This document shows positions 44,028 to 52,658 of a DNA stretch of 64,000 bases, in pieces. The notes beneath the pieces were generated by a model. That model had not been told where the DNA came from and ran no database searches. It worked only from the letters and a program-made list of their open reading frames with translations. Origin of the DNA: Roseovarius sp. Pro17 (lineage in GTDB: Bacteria > Pseudomonadota > Alphaproteobacteria > Rhodobacterales > Rhodobacteraceae); assembly GCF_035599575.1 (NCBI RefSeq), contig NZ_CP141179.1:3633001-3697000 (forward strand). The letters run 5' to 3'. The position numbers and the translations under genes are program-made. How positions within the stretch are numbered: position 1 is the stretch's first letter; every line of letters begins with the position of its first letter.

Positions 44028-44729
44028 TCAATCCTCGAAACACGCGGCGCGTCCGTCGCGGCGGATCGTGGCCGCCCCGTCCATGATCCCGGCAGCACGT
44101 TTTTGCACCCAAGCCGTCGGTTTACTGGCCGAGCGGTCCTTGGGGTCTGGCAGCACGGCGGCGAGGCGCGCAGCCTGCCGCGGCGTGAGTTGGCTGGCGT
44201 TCACGCCGAAATAGTGCCGCGATGCGGCGCCGACGCCAAAGATGCCTTCGTCGAATTCAGCGACATTCAGATAGACCTCGATGATGCGGCGCTTGGACCA
44301 TGCGGCCTCGACCACAGGGGTCATCAGCGCCTCAAGCGCCTTTCGCAACCACGAGCGGCCATGCCACAGATAGACGTTCTTGACCGTCTGCTGGCTGATC
44401 GTCGAGGCGCCGCGCCCGGCGCCGCGTTCCATCACCTCACGGATCGCACGCATGTCAAAGCCCCAGTGATTGCAAAAATCCGCATCCTCGGCCGCCACGG
44501 CCGAGCGGGCCATGACCGGGGCGATGTCGGCAATGGGGGTCCAGTCATGCGCGATCCGGCCCAATCGCCGCGCCTCCTGCTTCATGTAGAATGTCGGTCC
44601 CGGGGCAATCGCGCGGTGGGCCAGTGCGGCAACGCCGATGCAGAGCGCCCCGGTAACCAGCGCCCACAGGGCCCAGCGCCGCAGGGACGGGGCGGTACGG
44701 GACGTCTGTTTGGTGGATTTTCGGGGCAT
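44028..44729 (-). CDS. mtgA: Monofunctional peptidoglycan glycosyltransferase (GT51)
   Basis: 233 residues. A single membrane anchor (about 20-40) follows a basic N-terminus (PRKSTKQTSR). The GT51 motifs are EDADFCNHWGFD with the catalytic glutamate, RGASTISQQTVKNVYLW and RRIIEVYLNVAEF, ending GVGAASRHYFGVNASQLTPRQAARLAAVLPDP. It polymerises lipid II into glycan strands. The start MPRKST (44729) is chosen because upstream sequence is not family-like. No penicillin-binding transpeptidase domain is present. Confidence 0.95.
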   Translation of the reverse strand: MPRKSTKQTSRTAPSLRRWALWALVTGALCIGVAALAHRAIAPGPTFYMKQEARRLGRIAHDWTPIADIAPVMARSAVAAEDADFCNHWGFDMRAIREVMERGAGRGASTISQQTVKNVYLWHGRSWLRKALEALMTPVVEAAWSKRRIIEVYLNVAEFDEGIFGVGAASRHYFGVNASQLTPRQAARLAAVLPDPKDRSASKPTAWVQKRAAGIMDGAATIRRDGRAACFED

Positions 44730-44817
44730 GGTGGGCCTTGGAATGGCGCACGGCCCGGTTTGGGCGGGCCGTGCGATGTGAGTATTTTTAGAACTATGAA
44801 AGGCTGATTTTGTCCGG

Positions 44818-45960
44818 TCAGGCGAGGTGGTCGACGACCTCCAGATGCTGAGCCAAATTCCCAACTTCGTCTAGATAGCGCTTAACCAGTTTCGGATCGT
44901 GGGGGGCGGGGCTGACGCCCGGTGGGATTTCGCCCGCCAGCACCGATTCGATAGCCATCGACAGCGGGATCGATACCAGCCGCGCCATGGCCGTACCATT
45001 CGCGTCGCCCCATGCGTCCATTACATAGGTCTTGTGCCATATGAGCGCACCGTCCTGCTCGGCCTTGAGCGAGACGCACATCACGACGCGATCAGGCTCG
45101 CCCTCGTCATAGGCGTGTTCACCCCAGAAGGTGTCGGACATCTCGCGCAGGCGCGCATCGCCCTCGGGGCCGGTGAGGGTCTCGACCTCGGTGAATACAT
45201 CCTTCCACGCGTCGGCCCAGCCGTTCAGCCGCAGCGTGCCGCGCACGAATTCCTTGACCCGCCATGCAGGGTCAAAGCCGTAATCCTCCATGAAGGGCAG
45301 GCTGTCGCGGTTCGGATAGACTTCGAAAGTCTCGGGCTGCGCTAGCGGGGCGGTATAGCTGCTGATCGCATTCCAAGGGCGATCAACGTTGCGCTCGGCA
45401 TGGTCCTTGATCGAGCGGGAGGGCGATCGCAGCGCCTTGAGCACGCCGAGAGGCGACCAGCTAAACTTATAACGGAACGCGTTCGGATACTTGGGGATGC
45501 CGCCGCAATAGGACAGGAACGTCAGATCGTTGGCCGAATTGATCGCCCCGCTGCTGCGGTAGTCCGCGATCAGCGCGTGGGCCATCAGGTGGTCGATGCC
45601 TGGATCGAGGCCGATCTCGTTGACAAAGCAGAGGCCCGCCGCCTTGGCGCGGTCATGCAGTGCGCGCATTTCGGGGGCGATGTAGGACGAGCTGGCAAAA
45701 TGCGCGCCTTTGGCAAGGCACATCTCGGCCAGCGGCACGTGCCACTCACCGGGCAACATCGACACGACCAGATCGCCGGGCTGCACCTTGGCAGTGAGCG
45801 CGTCCATGTCGAAGGCCTGAATGCGCTGGGTCAGATCGCCTACCGCATCCTGCGCCTTGCCAAGGCTGCGGTTCCATACTGTTACCTCGTGGCCTGCCTC
45901 TATCAGCCGCCTCAGACCGGGAATGGCCGAAAGGCCGGTGCCGCACCAATGGATTGTCAT
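44818..45960 (-). CDS. Saccharopine dehydrogenase-family protein (glutamate-forming type)
   Basis: 380 residues. Rossmann start MTIHWCGTGLSAIPGLRRLIEAGHEVTVWNRS and VVSMLPGEWHVPLAEMCLAKGAHFASSSYI match the saccharopine dehydrogenase/LYS9 superfamily, with EIGLDPGIDHLMAH as a recognisable block. It starts 2 bases after the stop of a lysine-ketoglutarate reductase-like gene. In marine Roseobacter relatives such pairs degrade lysine: the upstream enzyme makes saccharopine and this one yields 2-aminoadipate semialdehyde plus glutamate. Confidence 0.88.
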   Translation of the reverse strand: MTIHWCGTGLSAIPGLRRLIEAGHEVTVWNRSLGKAQDAVGDLTQRIQAFDMDALTAKVQPGDLVVSMLPGEWHVPLAEMCLAKGAHFASSSYIAPEMRALHDRAKAAGLCFVNEIGLDPGIDHLMAHALIADYRSSGAINSANDLTFLSYCGGIPKYPNAFRYKFSWSPLGVLKALRSPSRSIKDHAERNVDRPWNAISSYTAPLAQPETFEVYPNRDSLPFMEDYGFDPAWRVKEFVRGTLRLNGWADAWKDVFTEVETLTGPEGDARLREMSDTFWGEHAYDEGEPDRVVMCVSLKAEQDGALIWHKTYVMDAWGDANGTAMARLVSIPLSMAIESVLAGEIPPGVSPAPHDPKLVKRYLDEVGNLAQHLEVVDHLA

Positions 45961-45962
45961 AA

Positions 45963-47012
45963 TTACAGGCCTTTCATGGCAGTATCAAATGTCGCGCGCG
46001 CCCGTCCCCAGACGCCCGCCTCTAGATGCCCCAGACCGCGCAGCGAGGGCAAGAGCAGGCTGGCAAAGTCCTGCGAAGATTCCACCGGTAGCAGCGACGG
46101 CAAGTTGTCGATCGCCATCACGTCCATCGGCGGTGCGTCATGCACCCGGCGCGCAGGTGCGGCCCAGTCGGTGGCGGCGTCATAAACCGGCATGGGGTTG
46201 TAGTCGCTATCGGGATCGCAGGCGACATCGCCGATCACCGTCAGCTCGCGGGGCGCATCCAAGGCTGCGCGGGGCACAAAGACGGGCGTGCCGGGGCGCG
46301 CGAAGATGCAGTTGAGGAACATGTCATGCGCGAGGATCTCGGGGAATGGGCCACCACCCTCAGTCTCGGCCTGATCCCAGAGGGTCGGGGTCAGGCCCAT
46401 GGCCGTGCAGAGGTCCGCCGCGCCGGTACCGACACGGCCCAGCGCGCCGATGATGATGGCCGATGGCGTGCGTAAACCCTCGAGATCGCGGGCCAGATCA
46501 GCCAGCAATGCATCCTTGCCGCCATAGGTGCCAACGGGCGGACAAATGCCGCCCCGCTGCTGCGTCGCCCATGATTTCAGCGAGACAGCAGCGCCGGCAT
46601 ATCCAGCCCAATAGCCAAAGGCGGCGACGCGGCGGCCATCCTCGTCCACCAGATATTCCAGATCATAGAGCGTGCCGCCGCCGGCCTGAAACCGCTTTAG
46701 CAAAGCCTGCCCGGAATGCTGCCCCTTGAAGGCGTGACCAAACATGATGTGTCGGTGCGGCAAGGGCGTGCCATCCTCAGGCAGCTCCTTGAGGCCGAAA
46801 ATGATGGCATCATCGGGCGCATCCGGCCAACTGGCGGCGGGCGCTGTGGCGCAGCCTGCCTGACGATATCCGTCTAGTGGGATCGCGCGCTGATCGCTCT
46901 CTTCGACGGTCACTTTCATGCCCGCAGCAATCAGATCGGCCGCGCCCTCGGGCGTCAGGCCGACGCGTTCCTCATTTGGCCGCTGCTCGGCCCGGACCCA
47001 TAGATGTGTCAT
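45963..47012 (-). CDS. Lysine-ketoglutarate reductase / saccharopine dehydrogenase (lysine-forming type)
   Basis: 349 residues starting MTHLWVRAEQRPNEERVGLTPEGAADLIAAGMKVTVEES, the alanine-dehydrogenase-like N-terminal domain of LYS1-type enzymes. Then ILVDEDG-like LVDEDGRRVAAFGYWAGYAGAAVSL and the Rossmann segment IIIGALGRVGTGAADL. It condenses lysine and 2-oxoglutarate to saccharopine with NAD(P)H in the catabolic direction. Adjacent to the downstream partner enzyme, with 2 bases between them. Reverse (biosynthetic) use is unlikely in this group. Confidence 0.87.
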   Translation of the reverse strand: MTHLWVRAEQRPNEERVGLTPEGAADLIAAGMKVTVEESDQRAIPLDGYRQAGCATAPAASWPDAPDDAIIFGLKELPEDGTPLPHRHIMFGHAFKGQHSGQALLKRFQAGGGTLYDLEYLVDEDGRRVAAFGYWAGYAGAAVSLKSWATQQRGGICPPVGTYGGKDALLADLARDLEGLRTPSAIIIGALGRVGTGAADLCTAMGLTPTLWDQAETEGGGPFPEILAHDMFLNCIFARPGTPVFVPRAALDAPRELTVIGDVACDPDSDYNPMPVYDAATDWAAPARRVHDAPPMDVMAIDNLPSLLPVESSQDFASLLLPSLRGLGHLEAGVWGRARATFDTAMKGL

Positions 47013-47024
47013 CCAACCCTCCTC

Positions 47025-47639
47025 TTACAGCATACCGGCGGCGCGCACGGCCTGAACGGATGGGCGAGCCTCCATTGCCTTGAGGAACGTAGTGATGCGC
47101 GGAAAGGCCGAGACATCGACGCCATCCCCCTTCAGCCAGAGGCACATCACAAAGAGGTGCGCGTCGGCCACAGTCACATGTTCGCCCATGACAAAGGGAC
47201 CAGTCAGGCAATGTTCTTCGATGAAGGTGGCACTTGCGGTCATGTTCGTCTGAACCTGCGCGCGCATGTCGGCATGTGATGACGCCTCTGTTGCCCAGCG
47301 CGACGCGCGCGGGCCGTGGGCGTGATTCACCTGCATCGTACTGGCGAGGTAATGGATGACCCCGCGCACCCGCGCAGCGTCGATAGGCACATCTGGCATC
47401 AGGCCTGCATCAGGCGTCACGGCGGCGATATAGTCGAGTATCGCACCCGTTTCGGTCAGAATTACGCCGTCCACTTCCAACGCAGGCACGCGGCCCTTGG
47501 GATTGACCTTGTGATAGGCGGGCTTGGTCTGCTCTGCGTCCTTGAAGCTGACCTTATGCGTCTCAAACGCGATGCCGGCCTCATGCAGGGCGATGACGAC
47601 CGCAATCGAAACGGTGCCGGGGGCATAGAATAGTTTCAT
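47025..47639 (-). CDS. Glutathione S-transferase family protein (second)
   Basis: 204 residues. MKLFYAPGTVSIAVVIALHEAG is the usual GST N-terminal strand-helix, with GRVPALEVDGVILTETGAILDYI giving cis-proline and glutathione-binding residues. Helical C-terminal domain from about 85. Only 12 bases separate its stop from the lysine reductase start, so it may be co-transcribed with the saccharopine genes. Substrate unknown; the fold tolerates many functions. Confidence 0.92.
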   Translation of the reverse strand: MKLFYAPGTVSIAVVIALHEAGIAFETHKVSFKDAEQTKPAYHKVNPKGRVPALEVDGVILTETGAILDYIAAVTPDAGLMPDVPIDAARVRGVIHYLASTMQVNHAHGPRASRWATEASSHADMRAQVQTNMTASATFIEEHCLTGPFVMGEHVTVADAHLFVMCLWLKGDGVDVSAFPRITTFLKAMEARPSVQAVRAAGML

Positions 47640-47660
47640 GGCGGTCTCCTTTGGGTAATC

Positions 47661-48311
47661 CTAGATGAAGGTCCGGGCATGTGCCCGGTCGGCGGCGTCA
47701 AGGTGCGGCGTCGCGTTGAAGCTGTCCAGAACCAATTGCCCATGGACATGGCGCAGGCGGTGAACCGAACTGTTATGCGTGCGCAGCATCATTTGTGTCA
47801 TCGCGGCGGTATCGAGGTTCAGAACATGGCGCATCACCATGCCGATAACCCCGCCAGATGTCACCAGCAGGCTGCGGCCATGCTGCGCAGCAACTTCGTC
47901 GATCAGCGCGATGATCCGGGCGTGAAAACTGCCGAAGGTCTCGGGCACACCGGCCAGACGGTCCTCGGCCCAATGGCCGATCACGTCGGGCAGATAGCGG
48001 GCAAAATCATGCGCGGTGTCGGGCGCGGCAATGCCATGCTGCGCCTCCATCGCGTGGGCGAGGTCGAAATACGTCAGTTCGTTCAGGCGGGCATCCTCGC
48101 CGGTGGCGGCATAGCCCATGGCGCTGACAGTCTGACGCTGGCGCGTCAGCGTGCCGGTGACGACCCGGTCAAAATGCGGGTCGGTCGCGGCCATCCATTC
48201 GCCCAGCCATCCGGCCTGCAGGTGGCCCAGATCGGACAGGCGATCATAACCGGCCTCATCGGTCGCATTGCTATTGGCCTGTCCGTGGCGGACCAGAATG
48301 ATCTCGGTCAT
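47661..48311 (-). CDS. Histidine phosphatase family protein
   Basis: 216 residues from MTEIILVRHGQANSNATDEAGYDRLSDLGHLQAGWLGEWM, the RHG phospho-histidine motif of the phosphoglycerate-mutase-like superfamily. The second catalytic histidine position reads VTSGGVIG rather than SHGG, so the pocket has a serine there. Some proteobacterial subgroups carry this change. It follows pncB by 16 bases and likely shares its transcript. Substrate unknown. Confidence 0.85.
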   Translation of the reverse strand: MTEIILVRHGQANSNATDEAGYDRLSDLGHLQAGWLGEWMAATDPHFDRVVTGTLTRQRQTVSAMGYAATGEDARLNELTYFDLAHAMEAQHGIAAPDTAHDFARYLPDVIGHWAEDRLAGVPETFGSFHARIIALIDEVAAQHGRSLLVTSGGVIGMVMRHVLNLDTAAMTQMMLRTHNSSVHRLRHVHGQLVLDSFNATPHLDAADRAHARTFI

Positions 48312-48327
48312 GCGCGCATCGCCCGGC

Positions 48328-49620
48328 TCACACCTCGACCTCGATCGCATCCTGTTCGCCGACGCCAAAGACACGCTTGTACCGCGCGATTTCCTCGGCC
48401 GGGCCCATCGCCTTTTTCGGGTTGTCCGACAGCTTGACCGTGGGGCGCCCATCCGCCGCCACCGGTTTGCAGACCAGCGAAAACGGCGCCAGCGCGTCGT
48501 TCGGCACGAGGCCGCGAAAATCGTTGGTCAGATAGGTTCCCCAGCCAAATGACACCCGCACGCGACCCGAAAACTGTGCGTGAAGCTGCGCAATCTTGGT
48601 CTCGTTCAGACCATCGGAAAAGATAATCAGCTTTTGCGACGGATCCTCGCCGCGCTTAATCCACCAGGCGATTGCCATCTCGCCTGCTGTCGCAGGATCG
48701 CCCGAATCGACGCGGATACCGGTCCAGCGGGTCAGCCAATCAGGCGCATTTTCCAGAAAACCCTCGGTGCCGTAGGTGTCTGGCAGGATGACGCGCAGAT
48801 TACCGTCATGTTCCTCGTGCCAGTCGCTGAGGACATCATAGGGCGCGCGGGCCAGCTCCTCGTCATTGTCGGCCAGCGCGGCATAGACCATGGGCAGCTC
48901 ATGCGCGTTGGTGCCGATAGCCTCCAGATCGCGGTTCTTGGCGATAAGGCAGTTTGACGTGCCGACGAATTTCTCGCCCAGCCCTTCGTGCATGGCACGC
49001 ACGCACCAGTCCTGCCACAGAAACGAATGCCGCCGCCGAGTGCCGAAATCCGCGATGCGCAGGTCGGGAATATCACGCAGCATCTCGACCTTTTCCCAAA
49101 GCTTGGTCATCGCGCGGGCATAGAGCACCTGAAGCTCGAATTTCTCCATCTTGTGCAGCACGGCGCGCGACCGCAGCTCCATCAGCACGGCCAGCGCGGG
49201 AACTTCCCACAGCATAACCTCGGGCCAGCTGCCCTCAAACGTCAATTCATACTGATCGCCGACCCGCTCAAGGTGGTAGGGCGGCAGACGCAGCTTGTCG
49301 AACCAGTCCATGAAGGCGGGATTGAACATCTGCCGCTTGCCATAAAACATGTTACCGCGCATCCAAGTGCTCTCGCCCCGGCTGAGGGACAACGACTGGA
49401 TATGATCCAGCTGCTCGCGCAGCTCGCCTTCATCGACCAGATCGGCTAGCGGAATATGCTTGGACCGGTTGATCAGGCTGAACGTGACCTGCGTATGAGG
49501 CCGGTTGCGAAACACCGACTGGCACATCAGCAATTTATAAAAATCAGTATCGATCAGCGACCGTACGATGGGGTCGATCTTCCATTTGTGATTGTGCACG
49601 CGGGCAGCGATATCGACCAT
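48328..49620 (-). CDS. pncB: Nicotinate phosphoribosyltransferase
   Basis: 430 residues. DFYKLLMCQSVFRN near the start, GRRHSFLWQDW, and IRVDSGDP in the PRPP-binding region are PncB landmarks; GWGTYLTNDF completes the phosphate site. It converts nicotinate and PRPP to nicotinate mononucleotide in NAD salvage. Upstream, a hairpin overlaps the likely Shine-Dalgarno. Downstream is the histidine phosphatase gene. Confidence 0.95.
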   Translation of the reverse strand: MVDIAARVHNHKWKIDPIVRSLIDTDFYKLLMCQSVFRNRPHTQVTFSLINRSKHIPLADLVDEGELREQLDHIQSLSLSRGESTWMRGNMFYGKRQMFNPAFMDWFDKLRLPPYHLERVGDQYELTFEGSWPEVMLWEVPALAVLMELRSRAVLHKMEKFELQVLYARAMTKLWEKVEMLRDIPDLRIADFGTRRRHSFLWQDWCVRAMHEGLGEKFVGTSNCLIAKNRDLEAIGTNAHELPMVYAALADNDEELARAPYDVLSDWHEEHDGNLRVILPDTYGTEGFLENAPDWLTRWTGIRVDSGDPATAGEMAIAWWIKRGEDPSQKLIIFSDGLNETKIAQLHAQFSGRVRVSFGWGTYLTNDFRGLVPNDALAPFSLVCKPVAADGRPTVKLSDNPKKAMGPAEEIARYKRVFGVGEQDAIEVEV

Positions 49621-49627
49621 GTCAGGC

Positions 49628-49645
49628 TCCGGTATTCATTCCGGA
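49628..49645 (-). promoter_or_regulatory. Hairpin over the pncB ribosome-binding region
   Basis: Arms TCCGG and CCGGA with an 8-base loop, ending at the GGAG that precedes the pncB ATG by about 7 bases. It could partly mask the ribosome-binding site. No known riboswitch is recognised. Confidence 0.3.
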
Positions 49646-49709
49646 TGGTTAAAGCAGGGGCAGGACAGGAATGGCAAGGCTTGCCGCGCGCGGAGGCGGC
49701 GCCTGATCG

Positions 49710-50567
49710 CTATCCCTCGCTTGCGGCCATCGCCGTCAGCCCGTCGCGGTAGCTGGGATATCGCAGCTTGATGCCCAGATCGTCCTTGATCCGGTCATTC
49801 CTGACCCGCTTGGATTCAGCGTAGAAGCTGCGCGCCATTGGCGACATCTCGGCATCGTCGAAATCGATTGCCTCGGGCATTGGTAGTCCCAGCAGTTTGG
49901 CGGCATAGCCGATGACGTCCTGCGGCGGGGCGGGATCGTCATCGCAAAGGTTGTAGATCGCGCCGGGATCCGGTGCGCGCATCGATGCGGCCAGCACCTG
50001 CGCAATATCTTCGACGTGAATACGGCTGAAAACTTGATCCGGCTTGATGATGCGGCGTGCCTTGCCCGCCCGCACCTTGGCGAAGGGGCCGCGACCGGGA
50101 CCGTAAATCCCGGCGAGGCGAAAGATGTGCAGCGGCAGATTGGGGATCGCTTGCCATGCGGCCTCGGCATCTTGCCTAAGCTTGCCACGCTGGGTCGTGG
50201 GGGTCAGCGGTGTCGTCTCATCGACCCAGCCGCCCTGATGATCGCCGTAAACACCGGTGGTTGAAAGGTACCCGACCCATTCCAGACGCGGCGCGGCGCG
50301 CGTGATCTCATCCCGCAGCGTGGCCAGCACCGGATCGCCTCCCTTGCCCGGCCCGGCGGAAATCAACAGATGCGTCGCAGCCTCCAGCGCCGGACGGATG
50401 TGGCCGCCGGGCCAGATCAGCGGCTCCGCACCGCTATTGCGCACGGCCTCCGCCTTGTCCGCGGTGCGGGTCGTGCCGATCACCTGCCAGCCACCGCCTG
50501 CCTGCAAGAGCATGCTAAGCGCGCGAGCCGAATAGCCGTGACCAAAGGAAAGAAGCGTCTTTGTCAT
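49710..50567 (-). CDS. NAD-dependent epimerase/dehydratase-type SDR
   Basis: 285 residues from MTKTLLSFGHGYSARALSMLL, an atypical GxGxxA nucleotide motif. STTGVYGDHQGGWVDETTPL and LAGIYGPGRGPF follow the extended-SDR pattern, where YGDHQGG replaces the usual YxxxK area. Members of this group act on sugar or uncharacterised substrates. It is upstream of pncB on the same strand and divergent from amn. Chosen start is the first family-like ATG. Confidence 0.82.
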   Translation of the reverse strand: MTKTLLSFGHGYSARALSMLLQAGGGWQVIGTTRTADKAEAVRNSGAEPLIWPGGHIRPALEAATHLLISAGPGKGGDPVLATLRDEITRAAPRLEWVGYLSTTGVYGDHQGGWVDETTPLTPTTQRGKLRQDAEAAWQAIPNLPLHIFRLAGIYGPGRGPFAKVRAGKARRIIKPDQVFSRIHVEDIAQVLAASMRAPDPGAIYNLCDDDPAPPQDVIGYAAKLLGLPMPEAIDFDDAEMSPMARSFYAESKRVRNDRIKDDLGIKLRYPSYRDGLTAMAASEG

Positions 50568-50686
50568 ACTCTTGATATGCTTCGCCCTTATACGCTTGGC
50601 AAGGGTGGCGCGCCTGCTTGCGCCTACCTGTCCGCCCGTGCATCCTGCCGCGACCAAATGCCGGGCAACCATGAAAAGGGCCGACC

Positions 50687-52165
50687 ATGCAAGCCATCGA
50701 CCAGACGATCCTCAGTCCGCCCACCCTGCCCGCGTGCGAATTCACCGATCCCGCGGCTGCGGTCGATCATCTCTGCACGCTCTATGACGAGGCAACGGAT
50801 TTCCTGCGCAGCGGCTTTAGATCCGCCCTCGACGGTCCGGTGCCAACCCAGCGTATACGTGCCTTTTACCCAGAAATCCGACTGACCACGTCCAGCTTTG
50901 CCAGGGCCGACAGCAGCCTTGCCTTTGGCTATGTCGCGGCGCCGGGCACCCATGCGACGACGGTCACACGGCCCGACCTCTTTCGCGACTATCTAATCCA
51001 GCAGATCGGCCTTTTGATTGAAAACCACGGCGCACCAGTGCGCATCGCGTCGTCCGATACGCCTATACCAGTGCATTTTGCAGTGGCGCGGGATTCGCAA
51101 ATGACCGTCCCACATGAGGGCGCCGCCGGGTTCACCCTGCGAGACGTGTTCGACGTGCCGGATCTTGGAACGATGGACGACGATATTATCAACGGCACCG
51201 CCAAGCACGCGCCTGATGGTACCGGGCCCCTAGCGCCCTTTACTGCACAGCGCATCGATTACTCGCTGGCGCGGCTGGCGCATTACACGGCAACCTCGCC
51301 CGCACATTTCCAGAACCATGTGCTGTTCACCAACTACCAATTCTACGTGTCCGAATTTGAGGCCTTCGCGCGCAGCGCGTTAGCCGATCCCACCAGCGGC
51401 TATACCAGCTTCGTCTCGACTTTCGATGCCGAGATCACGACCCATGACGCGCCACTGGACGCACCGACCAAGATGCCCCAGATGCCCACCTATCACCTGA
51501 AAAAACCGGACCGTTCAGGCATCACTCTGGTCAATATCGGCATCGGGCCCTCCAATGCCAAGACGGCGAGTGACCACATTGCCGTGCTGCGTCCGCACGC
51601 CTGGATCATGGTCGGCCATTGCGCGGGCCTACGCAATTCGCAGCGACTGGGCGACTATGTGCTGGCCCATGCCTATCTGCGCGAGGATGGCGTGCTGGAT
51701 GCCGACCTGCCAACATGGGTGCCGATCCCCGCGCTGGCCGAAATCCAGATCGCCTTAGAGGAGGCGGTCGAGGAGGTCACGCAACTGGAGGGGCTTGAGC
51801 TGAAACGCATCATGCGCACCGGCACAGTCGCCAGCGTCGACAATCGCAATTGGGAGCTGCGCGATCAATCCGGCCCCGTGCGCCGCCTTAGCCAAAGCCG
51901 CGCAATCGCGCTGGACATGGAAAGCGCGACGATCGCTGCTAATGGATTCCGCTTTCGTGTGCCATACGGTACGCTGCTATGTGTGTCCGACAAGCCACTT
52001 CATGGCGAATTAAAGCTGCCGGGCATGGCCAGCGAGTTCTATAACGATCAGGTCGCGCGGCATCTTATGATTGGAATTCGTGCGATGGAAACACTCGCTG
52101 GGATGCCTCTTGAGCGCATACACAGCCGCAAGTTGCGCGCCTTCGACGAAACGGCATTCCTCTGA
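50687..52165 (+). CDS. amn: AMP nucleosidase
   Basis: 492 residues, the full Amn length. The N-terminal domain includes RIRAFYPEIRLTTSS and TPIPVHFAV. The C-terminal phosphorylase domain has LVNIGIGPSNAKTASDHIAVLRPHAWIMVGHCAGLRNSQRLGDYVLAHAYLRED and VPIPALAEIQIALEEAV. It hydrolyses AMP to adenine and ribose 5-phosphate, lowering the AMP pool. AAGGG precedes the start. It is divergent from the epimerase and followed by the HU gene. Confidence 0.95.
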   Translation: MQAIDQTILSPPTLPACEFTDPAAAVDHLCTLYDEATDFLRSGFRSALDGPVPTQRIRAFYPEIRLTTSSFARADSSLAFGYVAAPGTHATTVTRPDLFRDYLIQQIGLLIENHGAPVRIASSDTPIPVHFAVARDSQMTVPHEGAAGFTLRDVFDVPDLGTMDDDIINGTAKHAPDGTGPLAPFTAQRIDYSLARLAHYTATSPAHFQNHVLFTNYQFYVSEFEAFARSALADPTSGYTSFVSTFDAEITTHDAPLDAPTKMPQMPTYHLKKPDRSGITLVNIGIGPSNAKTASDHIAVLRPHAWIMVGHCAGLRNSQRLGDYVLAHAYLREDGVLDADLPTWVPIPALAEIQIALEEAVEEVTQLEGLELKRIMRTGTVASVDNRNWELRDQSGPVRRLSQSRAIALDMESATIAANGFRFRVPYGTLLCVSDKPLHGELKLPGMASEFYNDQVARHLMIGIRAMETLAGMPLERIHSRKLRAFDETAFL

Positions 52166-52285
52166 CCGGCGCATTTCTGCGCAAATTTCACATCTCATGC
52201 GCCAGTATCCGTTGTAATACCCAGCAAAATAGCGTTACACATTGTCGCGAGGCCCACTTCACGGGCAAGTAAAGGAGACCACCCG

Positions 52286-52573
52286 ATGGCAAAACCGATG
52301 ACCAAGACCCAGCTCGTGGCCGCACTGGCCGATGATATGGGCAGCGACAAGAAGACTGCGGGCACCGCGCTCGAATCCATTATTAACGTAATCACGAGCG
52401 AAGTTTCGGGCGGCGGCGCCGTCACCCTGCCCGGCGTCGGCAAGATCTATTGCCGCGAGCGTCCTGAGCGTATGGTGCGCAACCCTGCCACGGGCGAGCA
52501 GATCAAGAAAGACGCCGACAAGGTCGTCAAGATGACCATCGCAAAGGCGCTCAAAGACAGCGTTAACGGCTGA
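52286..52573 (+). CDS. hup: HU-family DNA-binding protein
   Basis: 95 residues: MTKTQLVAALADDMGSDKKTAGTALESIINVITSEV, then GGAVTLPGVGKIYCRERPERMVRNPATGEQIKKDADKVVKMTIAKALKDSV. The proline-containing DNA-binding arm (RERPERMVRNPATGE) is clear. HU is a nucleoid-shaping dimer, abundantly made. AAAGGAGA lies in front of the start. A 120-base gap before it should hold a strong promoter, and a terminator follows. Confidence 0.96.
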   Translation: MAKPMTKTQLVAALADDMGSDKKTAGTALESIINVITSEVSGGGAVTLPGVGKIYCRERPERMVRNPATGEQIKKDADKVVKMTIAKALKDSVNG

Positions 52574-52597
52574 TCTTGCATCTTGCATGAGTTTCAG

Positions 52598-52632
52598 AAA
52601 GGGTCGCCATCTGGCGGCCCTTTCGCGTTTTT
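52598..52632 (+). terminator. Intrinsic terminator after the HU gene
   Basis: AAAGGGTCGCC pairs with GGCGGCCCTTT (one T-G wobble) across an ATCT loop, with TTTTT a few bases further. It sits 25 bases after the HU stop and just ahead of the EamA transporter start at 52659. Confidence 0.85.
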
Positions 52633-52658
52633 GCTTGCCGCAGCCAGATGGGACAACC

